A DNA stretch of 64,000 nucleotides from Candidatus Poribacteria bacterium (lineage in GTDB: Bacteria > Poribacteria > WGA-4E > WGA-3G), in NCBI GenBank assembly GCA_028824685.1, contig JAPPCZ010000083.1:1-64000 (forward strand), written 5' to 3'. The notes under the pieces were generated by a model, which saw only the letters and a program-made list of their open reading frames with translations, was not told the DNA's origin and did not search any database. Positions within the stretch are counted from its first letter, which is position 1, and each line of letters starts with the position of its first letter. The position numbers and the translations under genes are program-made. Of the stretch, positions 1-8,157 are shown piece after piece.

Positions 1-39
1 TGAATATGCCATAATCATAAACACTCACATAAATCTCAA

Positions 40-87
40 AAAATGTAAACTTATTTACGGAATCTACTATAATGGGTAGATTGATCT
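40..87 (+). promoter_or_regulatory. Repeat end and possible -10 element upstream of first PA14 gene
   Basis: The segment ending in ctactataat matches the terminal sequence of the dispersed repeats elsewhere in the window, so this is probably the right-hand end of a copy that starts near or before the window edge. The end contains TATAAT at 68-73, a perfect -10 hexamer, but no clear -35 is visible and it lies only 14 bases before the ATG. The position corresponding to the GGGAGG ribosome-binding site of the second PA14 copy reads GGGTAG here, so initiation may be weaker. Confidence 0.35.
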
Positions 88-1200
88 ATGAAAAAAGAGA
101 AAAACAAAATCTCTCTTCTAATTTCTTTAGGGATCCATTTCGTTTTGCTGTTAACTATATCACCGTTTTTGGTGACACATTTCAATGAAACAGATGATAA
201 GATAACACTTACGTTTTTTAAGGCGAATACTCCGGAGCAGGTGGAACGGCGTGTCATGCGTCAACACAAAGCAGTGCAGCCGAAACGGAGTAACGATAGT
301 GGGTCTTCTGCCCTTTCGCGCGAAGCGCCAAAGTATGATCCGGAGATGAACCCTCCCAAAGCACCGGTTTTTGATGATGTTGCACCTGAAATTGTCACTT
401 TCGCTGATATACCACAGACAGATGCTTCTTCACTACCAAACGCGAGTTTCGGCAAAGATGCTGAAGCATCAGGGCCTATTGTCGTTCCAGAATACCGTGG
501 AGCAGGAGGAAAAGGAAACGCTCGTCGCCCTGGACGTGGCATCTCAGGCACTGGACGTGGCAGCGGTATGGGTAAAGGACTGTCAGGTGTAACAGGTTTA
601 GACGGCCTTGGTTCAATAGTTCCGGATGAAGTGGATGAAGATATTATGGGACTTGGTATCTTTGACTCTGACGTAAAACCTGGACACGGATTAATTGGTC
701 AGGTCTATATTCCCGGTGGTCCAATTCATAAAATGCCTGATTTTACACGAATGACTCCCCTTTATACTTTTGCAGCAGCTAATTTAGATGTGCCTGAAAG
801 AAGTTATACAGAAGGATTCCCTACACCTCAGAAACAGACTGTGGTTGAGGATTTTGCAGTACGCTTTCGTGGTAAATTAGCGATTGATACACCTGGAACA
901 TATATGTTTGAACTGCTCTCAGATGATGGGTCGAAGTTATATATCAACGGAAAATTAGTTGTTGATAATGATGGGCTTCACGCTCCCGAAAGCAAGCAAT
1001 CATACGTAGCACTTACAGATGGTTTTCACCTTGTTGAGATACACTATTTCCAAGGACCTCGCGTTCTGATTGCTCTGCAATGGTTTTACAAACCGCCGAA
1101 CCGTCCGAGACAGATTGTTCCGCCTGAGGTGATTTTCCATCCTGGCAAACCGGATGATCCAGATGCGTTGAAAAACTTAAAACAACAATTAAAAAAATAG
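88..1200 (+). CDS. Membrane-anchored PA14-domain protein (copy 1)
   Basis: This 370-residue protein starts with a short basic stretch and one hydrophobic segment at about 8-28, with the LGIHFVLLL pattern seen at the N-terminus of TonB-family proteins. It is therefore probably anchored in the inner membrane with the rest in the periplasm. Residues 40-200 are low-complexity (proline-rich, then Gly/Arg-rich at 135-170). Residues about 205-345 form a PA14-like beta domain, recognised by TYMFELLSDDGSKLYINGKL and by the ending FQGPRVLIALQWFYKPP. PA14 domains usually bind carbohydrate. It is nearly duplicated by the next gene. A small indel near the 3' end makes it stop at KKK rather than continuing to KKIEK as in copy 2. 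Role not established; linkage to an Omp85-type barrel suggests cell-envelope assembly or surface binding. Confidence 0.8.
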   Translation: MKKEKNKISLLISLGIHFVLLLTISPFLVTHFNETDDKITLTFFKANTPEQVERRVMRQHKAVQPKRSNDSGSSALSREAPKYDPEMNPPKAPVFDDVAPEIVTFADIPQTDASSLPNASFGKDAEASGPIVVPEYRGAGGKGNARRPGRGISGTGRGSGMGKGLSGVTGLDGLGSIVPDEVDEDIMGLGIFDSDVKPGHGLIGQVYIPGGPIHKMPDFTRMTPLYTFAAANLDVPERSYTEGFPTPQKQTVVEDFAVRFRGKLAIDTPGTYMFELLSDDGSKLYINGKLVVDNDGLHAPESKQSYVALTDGFHLVEIHYFQGPRVLIALQWFYKPPNRPRQIVPPEVIFHPGKPDDPDALKNLKQQLKK

Positions 1201-1300
1201 AAAAGTGAAAGTCGTAAGGAACTCTCATCAAAAACGTTGTCTTTGTAATGTGTTTTCTGCTTCTCTGCGAGGACAGCAATTGCACAAGAAGGTAAAAGCA
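1201..1300 (+). pseudogene. 5' relic of a second Omp85/BamA-like gene
   Basis: The bases after the first PA14 gene match the start of the barrel gene at 2673. A 39-bp stretch at 1231-1269 differs from 2701-2739 at one position, and the flanking bases are also alignable (gtgaaagtcgtaaggaac versus atgaaaacagctataaagaac). No reading frame continues. I infer that the PA14 plus barrel pair was duplicated as a unit and that all but the first roughly 100 bases of the upstream barrel copy was then lost. Confidence 0.75.
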
Positions 1301-1370
1301 TTTGAATCTGAGCAATGTGTTCAATTCAATTTTATGTTTTTCTACAGTTTTTAGGATTTGTTTTAAATTA

Positions 1371-1545
1371 ATAGCGGACTATAGAAATAATTCTACATTT
1401 CCTCTGTAGGAGCGATCTCCGAATCGCGTCAGAAACTTAGGAGCAGTCGGGAATCCAAATCAACGGTATGAATGCCTTTTGGCATTCCCCGGAGTTCCCT
1501 CCTACAGTTCAAGAATGTAGCGTTAATTCTAATCTCTACCATAAG
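1371..1545. repeat. Dispersed hairpin repeat (family 1, copy A, with nested insert)
   Basis: The element runs from ggactatag to tctctaccata and contains the core ctgtaggagcgatctccgaa at 1404 onwards, with its inverted partner ending cctcctacag at 1508. The right arm is interrupted by about 34 bases (around 1454-1489) containing aatcaacg and the small hairpin gaatgccttttggcattc. That hairpin recurs in copy C and in related form elsewhere, so it appears to be a nested element. Confidence 0.75.
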
Positions 1546-1581
1546 TTGTATCCGCAACACAAATAATGGGAGGATTGTGCT

Positions 1582-2676
1582 ATGAAAAAACAGAGAAGCA
1601 AAATCTCTTTTTTAATTTCATTAGGGATACATTTCGTTTTACTGTTAATTATATCACCGTTTTTGGTAAAACATTTCAATGAATCAGATAATAAGATCTC
1701 ACTTACGTTTTTTAAGGCGAGTACTCCCGAGCAGGTGGAACGGCGTGTCATGCGTCAACACAAAGCAGTGCAGCCGAAACGGAGTAACGATAGCGGTTCT
1801 CCTGCCCTTTCGCGCGCAGCACCAAAGTATGATCCGGAGATGAACCCTCCCAAAGCACCGATTTTTGATGATGTCGCACCCGAAATAGTTACTTTCGCTG
1901 ATATACCACAGACGAATGCTTCCTCACTACCAAACGCGAGTTTCGGAAAAGACGCTGAAGCAGCGGGCCCTGTTGTTGTGCCAGAATACCGTGGGGCAGG
2001 TGGGAACGCCCGTGGTCATGGACGGGGTGGCTCAGGCACCGGCATGAGAAAAGGATTGTCGCGTGTAACAGGTGTAGGTGATCTCGCTTCAATAGATTTA
2101 GATGAGGGCATCATGGGACTCGGTATCTTTGACACTGACGTAATGCCTGGTCACGGATTAATAGGTCAAGTCTACATTCCCGGTGGTAAAATTCACTTTT
2201 TGCCTGATTTTACACGAATGACTCCCCTTTATACTTTTGCAGCAGCTAATTTAGATGTATCTCCCAGACATTATACAGAAGGATTCCCTACACCTCAGAA
2301 ACAGACTGTACTTGAGAACTTTGCGATACATTTCCGTGGAAAATTGGCAGTGGATACGCCCGGCACATATATGTTTGAACTGCTTTCTGATGATGGGGCG
2401 AAGTTATACATTAATGGAAATTTAGTTGTTGATAACGACGGTGTTCACGGCACTCAAAGTAGAAACTCTCACATCACACTTACCACAGGATTTCATCCTG
2501 TTGAGATACACTATTTCCAAGGACCCCGATTTCAAATTGCTCTGCAATGGTTTTACAAACCTCCGAATCGTCCGAGACAGATTGTTCCACCTGAGGTGAT
2601 TTTCCATCCCGGTAAACCCAACGTTCCCGATGCGTTGAAAAAATTAAAACAACAGTTGAAGAAAATAGAAAAATGA
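1582..2676 (+). CDS. Membrane-anchored PA14-domain protein (copy 2)
   Basis: This 364-residue protein is a close paralogue of the protein at 88-1200. It has the same N-terminal anchor (about 8-28), the same proline-rich segment, a shorter Gly/Arg-rich linker, and the same PA14-like domain at about 200-340. Differences cluster in the linker and in surface positions of the PA14 domain. It has a good ribosome-binding site (GGGAGG, nine bases before the ATG). Its stop codon overlaps the start of the barrel gene as ATGA (2673-2676), so the two are translationally coupled. This supports a joint role at the outer membrane, which I infer from context only. Confidence 0.82.
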   Translation: MKKQRSKISFLISLGIHFVLLLIISPFLVKHFNESDNKISLTFFKASTPEQVERRVMRQHKAVQPKRSNDSGSPALSRAAPKYDPEMNPPKAPIFDDVAPEIVTFADIPQTNASSLPNASFGKDAEAAGPVVVPEYRGAGGNARGHGRGGSGTGMRKGLSRVTGVGDLASIDLDEGIMGLGIFDTDVMPGHGLIGQVYIPGGKIHFLPDFTRMTPLYTFAAANLDVSPRHYTEGFPTPQKQTVLENFAIHFRGKLAVDTPGTYMFELLSDDGAKLYINGNLVVDNDGVHGTQSRNSHITLTTGFHPVEIHYFQGPRFQIALQWFYKPPNRPRQIVPPEVIFHPGKPNVPDALKKLKQQLKKIEK

Positions 2677-5090
2677 AAACAGCTATAAAGAACTTATTAA
2701 AAAACGTTGTCGTTGTAATGTGTTTTCTGCTTCTCTGCGGGACTGCAGATGCACAAAAAGGTAGAGGGAAAGTATCCTTCAATTGGCCTAATGCACCATC
2801 TGCTCAATTTAAATTTGACTTAGATCGCCGCATCATCACGCAGATAATGGAAAATCCGAATGCTGAAATCGCTTCATTGTATAAAACAGTGGATAACCTA
2901 TATCTTCGCAATTACCATAGAAAAGGTTTAAATTATCAGCAGATGCTGCAGTATTATATGGAAAGACTAACAGCACGCGGATGGAGCGCATATCAGAAGA
3001 GTGAGAAATTTTTACTTTACACGATTAGACATGAGGAATTTGTTGTTGGAATCTTTGTTATCGTCCACAGTGGAGAGAGCGTATATCTTATAAATATAAC
3101 AGGCGAGATTCCACCGCAACGGGTTGGAGATATGTTACGACACCTAAACCAACTCGGTATTGATATACCGGAATTGAAAAAACTTGGTAGGTTGCCGGAC
3201 TCTATTGTCGCACCTTTAAAGTCATCTGAAACTGCAGTGCCTGTACCTAATCCATCAACTACAGAAACGAAAACCCTTCAAAGGCCTGTCCAAGAAAAGA
3301 AAAGTCTTAATATTTTGGATGTAGATTCACAAACACCCTTAGTCCCATCATCTTGGAAATTTGAAGGGATTCAGATTCATGATTTCATAATTCAGAACAC
3401 GAAAAATACAGAAAGAACCAATATCTATAAGTTTTTGGAAAGCGGATCAGGTGACTTGGAAAATGTGCTGCCAATGATTATAAAATCGCTTGGTAATCGT
3501 CGGAAAATATCTGTTCGCATCACAGAGGAGAAAGGAAAAAGCGTTGCTATCCTTACTGTTGAGAACCGTCAGAGATCAAAATCTCTATCAATACTAAAGT
3601 CTCTAACAATAACAGAATCCGGGGCGAATAGAAATATAAAAAAGACTATTTCTCGCCTTGAGACCGATGAGTTATTTACCCACGCAGCGACACGATTCAG
3701 AGCAGGAGACGCACCTATTCATGAAATACGTATTCAAGGAAATCAGCAAATTTCAGAAGAACGTATCCACCAAACACTTAATAACGGTTCTGAAAATATT
3801 GAACAGGCACTGAAAACGCTGTTTAAAGTGATGCCCTATTTTAAAAAGATCAACCTAAAAGTCACCGAAGAGAACTTTACGCGTGTTGCAACGATTACCG
3901 TTGATGAAAAACGCCTCTCATCAAATGCCTATCTTGGACTTCGCCCGCCGCTGTTTTTGGGATTTAACCGTGTGACCAATTGGGAAATTGGGACAGGCTT
4001 TCAGATGGGAAAACCAATTGACGTTGGTCCTTTGTGGATGTGGAATGTGCAGGATACGTTGAACACGCAAACCTATAACCTATTTGGGAAGATTAGTTAC
4101 ACCTTTGGTAATCCGCATTTTCATTATCGTTTTGGGACAAGAGCAAACTGGGGTAAACCTTATATCTGGGATTTAGGCTTGACTGCGCAACTCCACAGAC
4201 AAACGAGTGCGATGGCACCTGAACTTTTTCCTAACTATAACCATGGTCTATCTGTCTTTCAACGTATTTTAGGGTATCCCGACCTTCAAAATTACTATTT
4301 AAGACAAGGAGGAGAGGTTGCATTACGGTGGAGTCCTGCGATGCCGATCCATTCCTTCAAATTGGGAATGCTTGTAGAATCACATACAAGCTTGGATAAA
4401 AGCACAGACTGGAACACATTAAAATGGTTAGTAGAAGAATTAGAAGCCAGAGAGAATCCTTCAATTGACACTGGTCAGATGCGAAGTCTAACTTTTCGAT
4501 ATGATTTTGATACACGTGTAGATTTCCTCGGATGGCATAATACACTTCTCGTTGAGCATAGCAACTCAGTTGCCGGTTCTGATTTCGATTTTACACGGGT
4601 TCAATTGCACTTTCGCTACGCCTTTCCTTTAGATGACAACCGAATCCGTACGCGATTGTTTTTCGGTTTTGCTGATACATCCTTACCGATTCAAAGAAAG
4701 TTTGTTATAAGCGGTCTTGGTGGGTTGAGAGGTTATCCATTATATGTTCCCACCAACAATAGTGAGAAAAGAGCGTCTAAGCAGTCATGGTACGGTTACT
4801 CACAATATGCGTTTATGGGGGATCGTGGATTCTTGCTGAACGTTGAATATCATTACCGTTTAGCAAACCTGTCAAAATGGAGGATTCTCAAAAACGCTTT
4901 TCTTATCTTTTTCCTTGACGAAGGGCAAGTTTGGAATATATCAGATGCAAAGTTCACATTCAATCCGAAAGCGGATGTAGGTATCGGTTTACAGTTTCAA
5001 GAAGCGGGTTCATTTAGAATTAATATAGCAAAGACATTAGATTCATGGGAAGATTTCCAAACTTCTTTTGCATGGTATCACGGTTTCTAA
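2673..5090 (+). CDS. Omp85/BamA-like outer-membrane barrel protein
   Basis: The 805-residue product has a signal peptide at 1-27. An N-terminal domain at about 30-175 ends in a pattern like VYLINITGEIPPQRVGDMLR, resembling DUF4252-type domains. POTRA-like segments follow at about 225-440 (for example HEIRIQGNQQISEERIHQTL). The C-terminal half alternates aromatic and polar residues as in a 16-strand beta barrel. GLGGLRGYP, near residue 685, matches the conserved RG(F/Y) motif of the Omp85 L6 loop. The family inserts or translocates proteins or lipids at the outer membrane. The DUF4252-like front end is unusual for BamA, and there is no lpxD/skp neighbourhood, so it is more likely a specialised Omp85 than the housekeeping BamA. 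It is coupled to the upstream PA14 gene and lies six bases before the DUF4159 gene. Confidence 0.8.
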   Translation: MKTAIKNLLKNVVVVMCFLLLCGTADAQKGRGKVSFNWPNAPSAQFKFDLDRRIITQIMENPNAEIASLYKTVDNLYLRNYHRKGLNYQQMLQYYMERLTARGWSAYQKSEKFLLYTIRHEEFVVGIFVIVHSGESVYLINITGEIPPQRVGDMLRHLNQLGIDIPELKKLGRLPDSIVAPLKSSETAVPVPNPSTTETKTLQRPVQEKKSLNILDVDSQTPLVPSSWKFEGIQIHDFIIQNTKNTERTNIYKFLESGSGDLENVLPMIIKSLGNRRKISVRITEEKGKSVAILTVENRQRSKSLSILKSLTITESGANRNIKKTISRLETDELFTHAATRFRAGDAPIHEIRIQGNQQISEERIHQTLNNGSENIEQALKTLFKVMPYFKKINLKVTEENFTRVATITVDEKRLSSNAYLGLRPPLFLGFNRVTNWEIGTGFQMGKPIDVGPLWMWNVQDTLNTQTYNLFGKISYTFGNPHFHYRFGTRANWGKPYIWDLGLTAQLHRQTSAMAPELFPNYNHGLSVFQRILGYPDLQNYYLRQGGEVALRWSPAMPIHSFKLGMLVESHTSLDKSTDWNTLKWLVEELEARENPSIDTGQMRSLTFRYDFDTRVDFLGWHNTLLVEHSNSVAGSDFDFTRVQLHFRYAFPLDDNRIRTRLFFGFADTSLPIQRKFVISGLGGLRGYPLYVPTNNSEKRASKQSWYGYSQYAFMGDRGFLLNVEYHYRLANLSKWRILKNAFLIFFLDEGQVWNISDAKFTFNPKADVGIGLQFQEAGSFRINIAKTLDSWEDFQTSFAWYHGF

Positions 5091-5096
5091 AGAAAT

Positions 5097-5828
5097 ATGC
5101 GAATTATAATCTCATTAACTGTTCTCATTACAACGTTCTTGCCTAACACACTTCGGGATTCGCAGGCAAACCGAGAGTCTGAATTTACCTTTGTTCGTCT
5201 GCAATATCGGGGCAAACTCACCCAACTGAGTAATTGGGAGGTAGATTTCCCTGCTTCTGACCGTAATTTTATCTACCAACTCCGAAAACAGACCAGTATT
5301 GATGCTGCACCTGATGGGAAAATTGTGCCAGTTTGGTCAGAGGAACTATTTAATTATCCTTTTTCCTATTTATTAGAGGTGGGGAGTATGCGGCTTAGTA
5401 AAACAGATGCTAAAAATTTGCGTGAATATCTCTTACGTGGTGGGTTCATCTTTGTTGATGACTTTCACGGTGGGTTGGAATGGAAGCGGTTTTATACTGA
5501 ATTCAAAAAAATATTTCCGAACCGTGAGCCAGTGGAAATTCCCGTATCACATCCGATTTTCCGATGTTTCTTTAAAATCGAAAAACTGATACAGATTCCT
5601 GGACTTCGTGCGCTTTTCAGTGGACAGACTTATGAACGCTATGATGGACATCCGGCAAAATATCTGGGCGTATTTGACGACAAAAGACGACTCATGATGT
5701 TGATATGTTTTAATTCAGACCTCGGTGATGCGTGGGAACACGCCGCAGAAGATTATTATCCGAAGGAGTACTCCAATATAGCACTGAAAATAGGTATCAA
5801 TGCAGTCATCTATTCGCTGACGCATTGA
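5097..5828 (+). CDS. DUF4159-type secreted protein
   Basis: The product is 243 residues with a short hydrophobic N-terminus (about 1-20) that probably acts as a signal peptide. The body matches the DUF4159 pattern: an opening FTFVRLQYRG, then a central LREYLLRGGFIFVDDFHGG with a Rossmann or glutamine-amidotransferase-like feel, and a closing segment NIALKIGINAVIYSLTH. Such proteins often occur in envelope gene sets together with MoxR or BatA-type genes; none are visible here. It follows the barrel gene by six bases and is probably the last gene of the operon. Biochemical role unknown. Confidence 0.75.
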   Translation: MRIIISLTVLITTFLPNTLRDSQANRESEFTFVRLQYRGKLTQLSNWEVDFPASDRNFIYQLRKQTSIDAAPDGKIVPVWSEELFNYPFSYLLEVGSMRLSKTDAKNLREYLLRGGFIFVDDFHGGLEWKRFYTEFKKIFPNREPVEIPVSHPIFRCFFKIEKLIQIPGLRALFSGQTYERYDGHPAKYLGVFDDKRRLMMLICFNSDLGDAWEHAAEDYYPKEYSNIALKIGINAVIYSLTH

Positions 5829-5853
5829 TGTTTTGACTATCTCCTGAAAAATT

Positions 5854-6645
5854 TTATCGCTTCAGTTCACCCCATTTAGTAGTCAGTTTCCCTTGTGCTT
5901 CGACTGACATTGAGTCACCTCTCCATAGGTCATAACCGTTTTCAGATTCATCTTTGAAACGGCCCAACCAAGGTGCTTCGTCAAAGTGCCATAATGAAAT
6001 AGTATGTTCATCAACTCTGAATTTTCTTTCTGGAATTTTCCAATTCCTATCCGGATATCGGAGGATACTTGAAATTCGCACTTCATCTATATACCCTCTA
6101 AATTTCACATTTTCTCCCACAAAACGAGGTGCTTTCTGATCTTGCGGGACAACAATTCCACCAATACGTAAGGGGTTATCTGAGTTAACGAGATGTCCAC
6201 CCGGACAGCACCAAATGCCGCCATTGCCGTTAATTCCCATGCCCGCTTTAGCATTGTACATCCCAACGACATGCACCCACTGCTTTATTGGAAGCGGTTT
6301 TGTTTGAACGGTTATTGAAGCGTCTTGTCCTCGGTCATTATGAGCGGCCCATGACCCTAAGACTCCCTTACTCCCAGCAATCACCAAGTTGAATCGACCC
6401 TCTTGACCAATAATTGTCCAAAATTTTGATGGTCCTGGTGGTTCTTCAAAGTAGACCCAGGCTTCAACAGTTAATTCCTCAAACTGTTCATCAGGAAACC
6501 ACGAATCGACGGTTCCAACATAATTGTGAGTTTCATCCAGCCGCAACATTCTTCCTTCTTGAGGGGATGGTGGTGGCACTGCTTGAACACTTAGCGAAAT
6601 CAATGTTAGCAAAAGAAAACTTGTAATGAGTGATCGGTATATCAT
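5854..6645 (-). CDS. Secreted LamG-domain protein with C-terminal WG motif (copy 1)
   Basis: The protein has 263 residues with a signal peptide at 1-22 (RSLITSFLLLTLISLSVQA). Residues about 30-240 form a concanavalin A/LamG-like lectin fold with the typical strands LTVEAWVYFEEP, WVHVVGMYNA and GYIDEVRISSILRYPD. It ends in KLTTKWGELKR, a motif shared with three other proteins in this window. Initiation is supported by AAGGAG seven bases before the ATG. LamG domains bind glycans or proteins; a surface or secreted role is likely. It is a paralogue of the gene at 7342-8127, separated from it by a repeat-filled gap. Confidence 0.85.
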   Translation of the reverse strand: MIYRSLITSFLLLTLISLSVQAVPPPSPQEGRMLRLDETHNYVGTVDSWFPDEQFEELTVEAWVYFEEPPGPSKFWTIIGQEGRFNLVIAGSKGVLGSWAAHNDRGQDASITVQTKPLPIKQWVHVVGMYNAKAGMGINGNGGIWCCPGGHLVNSDNPLRIGGIVVPQDQKAPRFVGENVKFRGYIDEVRISSILRYPDRNWKIPERKFRVDEHTISLWHFDEAPWLGRFKDESENGYDLWRGDSMSVEAQGKLTTKWGELKR

Positions 6646-7056
6646 CTTTTCTCCTTGAGGTATGAAACCTTACCTATTTATAACGCGAGTTCGGCATAAA
6701 GACCTGAAGAATTCCATATCTTTTCTCCGTATTTACTGTTAGACATTATAACATTTCAATTGTGAGTTGTTATCGGTTTTTTAATAAAATCTATAGTTCT
6801 TCCGTTGGGTTTCGTTGTGCTCTGTTCTTATGTGTCAATTTAAGGATTTTCCGAATGTGCGTCGCGCTCTTCAGTCCCGTGAATCTACGCCAAATAAGCG
6901 TTTGGTATTTGTCGGGGACGATATGTTTCGCAGTACATTGGCAGTTGATATGTCGTTCCTACGGAACTCAAGAGGTGTTGATAATTTTTTTCTATAAACA
7001 TAGCGTTCCTACGGAACTCAAGAGGTCCGAGACGCTCGGTAAACCTTAATTCAAAT
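6646..7056. other. Intergenic region with a direct repeat
   Basis: No convincing gene is present. A 23-base sequence, cgttcctacggaactcaagaggt, occurs twice, at 6954-6976 and 7004-7026, 50 bases apart. The rest is AT-rich and has short open frames without ribosome-binding sites. A family 1 repeat starts at about 7057. Confidence 0.6.
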
Positions 7057-7192
7057 TATAGTAAAGTCGAAAAATAAGTTTACACTTCTTCTGTAGGAGC
7101 GATCTCCGAATCGCGACGAACCCACTGGTAGTCGGGAATCGGAGTTCCCTCCTACAGATCAAATGTCCAGTTAATTGTAGAATCCACTATAA
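7057..7192. repeat. Dispersed hairpin repeat (family 1, copy B, intact type)
   Basis: This is a clean copy. Its ends are ttatagt and cactataa in inverted orientation. The core runs from ctgtaggagcgatctccgaa (7091) to ggagttccctcctacag (ends 7157). The left arm folds locally as GCGAT-CTCCGA-ATCGC and the right arm as GGGAA-TCGGAG-TTCCC. The two loops are perfect reverse complements. Confidence 0.8.
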
Positions 7193-7341
7193 ATCATTAT
7201 TAATGTCTGTTATAAAAAGATTTTTAGAGTTTTTAGAGTCAATCGGAAAATGATAGGATTTTGTAATGTGCTACGATCCTTTGTTATGAGTGGATCGGCA
7301 GGTTTATTATGACAAAAATAGTCATATTTGACTCTAAAAAT

Positions 7342-8127
7342 TCAACGCTTAAGCTCTCCCCACAGGACACTAAGTTTCTTCTGTGCAGAGATCGGCAATA
7401 GGTCACTTCTCCAGAGATCGTAGCCGTTTCCAGATTCATCTTTATAACGACTGGAAAAAGGTTCTTCATCAAAATGCCAGAGTGCAATGGTATGTTCATC
7501 TATACTGAATTTTCTTTGGGGAATTTCCCAATTCCTATCTGGATATCGGAGGATATTCGAAATACGCACTTCATCAATAAAGCCCTTAAATTTCACATTT
7601 TCTCCACTGAAATGGCGTCCTTCTTGATTTTTGGGAATGATGCCCCCAATACGTAAGGGCTTATACGATTTGACGAAATGTCCTCCCGGACAACACCAAA
7701 TGCCGCCTTTGCCGTTAATTCCCATGCCCGCTTTAGCATAGTACATCCCAACGACATGCACCCATTCCTCTGTAGGCAACGGTAAAGCTTTAACAGTCAT
7801 TGAAGTGTTTTCTTCTGCGTCCTTATGAGCCGCCCAAGACCCTAAGGAACCCCCACCGGTCACAATCAAATTGAATCGTCCTTCCTGACCAATGACTGAC
7901 CAAAATTTTGATGGTCCTGGTGGTTCTTCAAAGTAGACCCAAGCTTCAACAGTTAATTCCTCAAACTGTTCATCAGGAAACCACGCCTCACCCGTTCCAA
8001 CATAATCGTGAGTTTTATCTAAGTGCAGCATTTTTCCTCCCGCAGGCGATGCTTGCGGAAGCGCTTGGGCACTCAACGAAATCAATGATAACAAAAGAAA
8101 ACATGAGATCAGGTGCTGAAAGATCAA
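7342..8127 (-). CDS. Secreted LamG-domain protein with C-terminal WG motif (copy 2)
   Basis: This is a paralogue of the protein at 5854-6645, about 261 residues. I place the start at a TTG (8127), because AAAGGAC lies six bases upstream and the resulting N-terminus aligns with the ATG of the paralogue; an in-frame TTG at 8148 is possible but adds seven residues not found in copy 1. It has a signal peptide at about 1-22, a LamG-like domain at about 30-240 and the C-terminus KLSVLWGELKR. It lies 30 bases after holA on the same strand. Function likely glycan or protein binding outside the cell. Confidence 0.82.
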   Translation of the reverse strand: MIFQHLISCFLLLSLISLSAQALPQASPAGGKMLHLDKTHDYVGTGEAWFPDEQFEELTVEAWVYFEEPPGPSKFWSVIGQEGRFNLIVTGGGSLGSWAAHKDAEENTSMTVKALPLPTEEWVHVVGMYYAKAGMGINGKGGIWCCPGGHFVKSYKPLRIGGIIPKNQEGRHFSGENVKFKGFIDEVRISNILRYPDRNWEIPQRKFSIDEHTIALWHFDEEPFSSRYKDESGNGYDLWRSDLLPISAQKKLSVLWGELKR

Positions 8128-8157
8128 TTTTATGTCCTTTAAGTACAAATTTACACT

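Noticed and set aside
6954..7026. Possible two-unit CRISPR
   Set aside because: Only two copies of the 23-base repeat, 27-base gap, no cas genes and no further units.
6762..7049. Open frames of 60-95 codons in the gap between the LamG genes
   Set aside because: They lack ribosome-binding sites, contain the 23-base direct repeat and show no protein-like composition.
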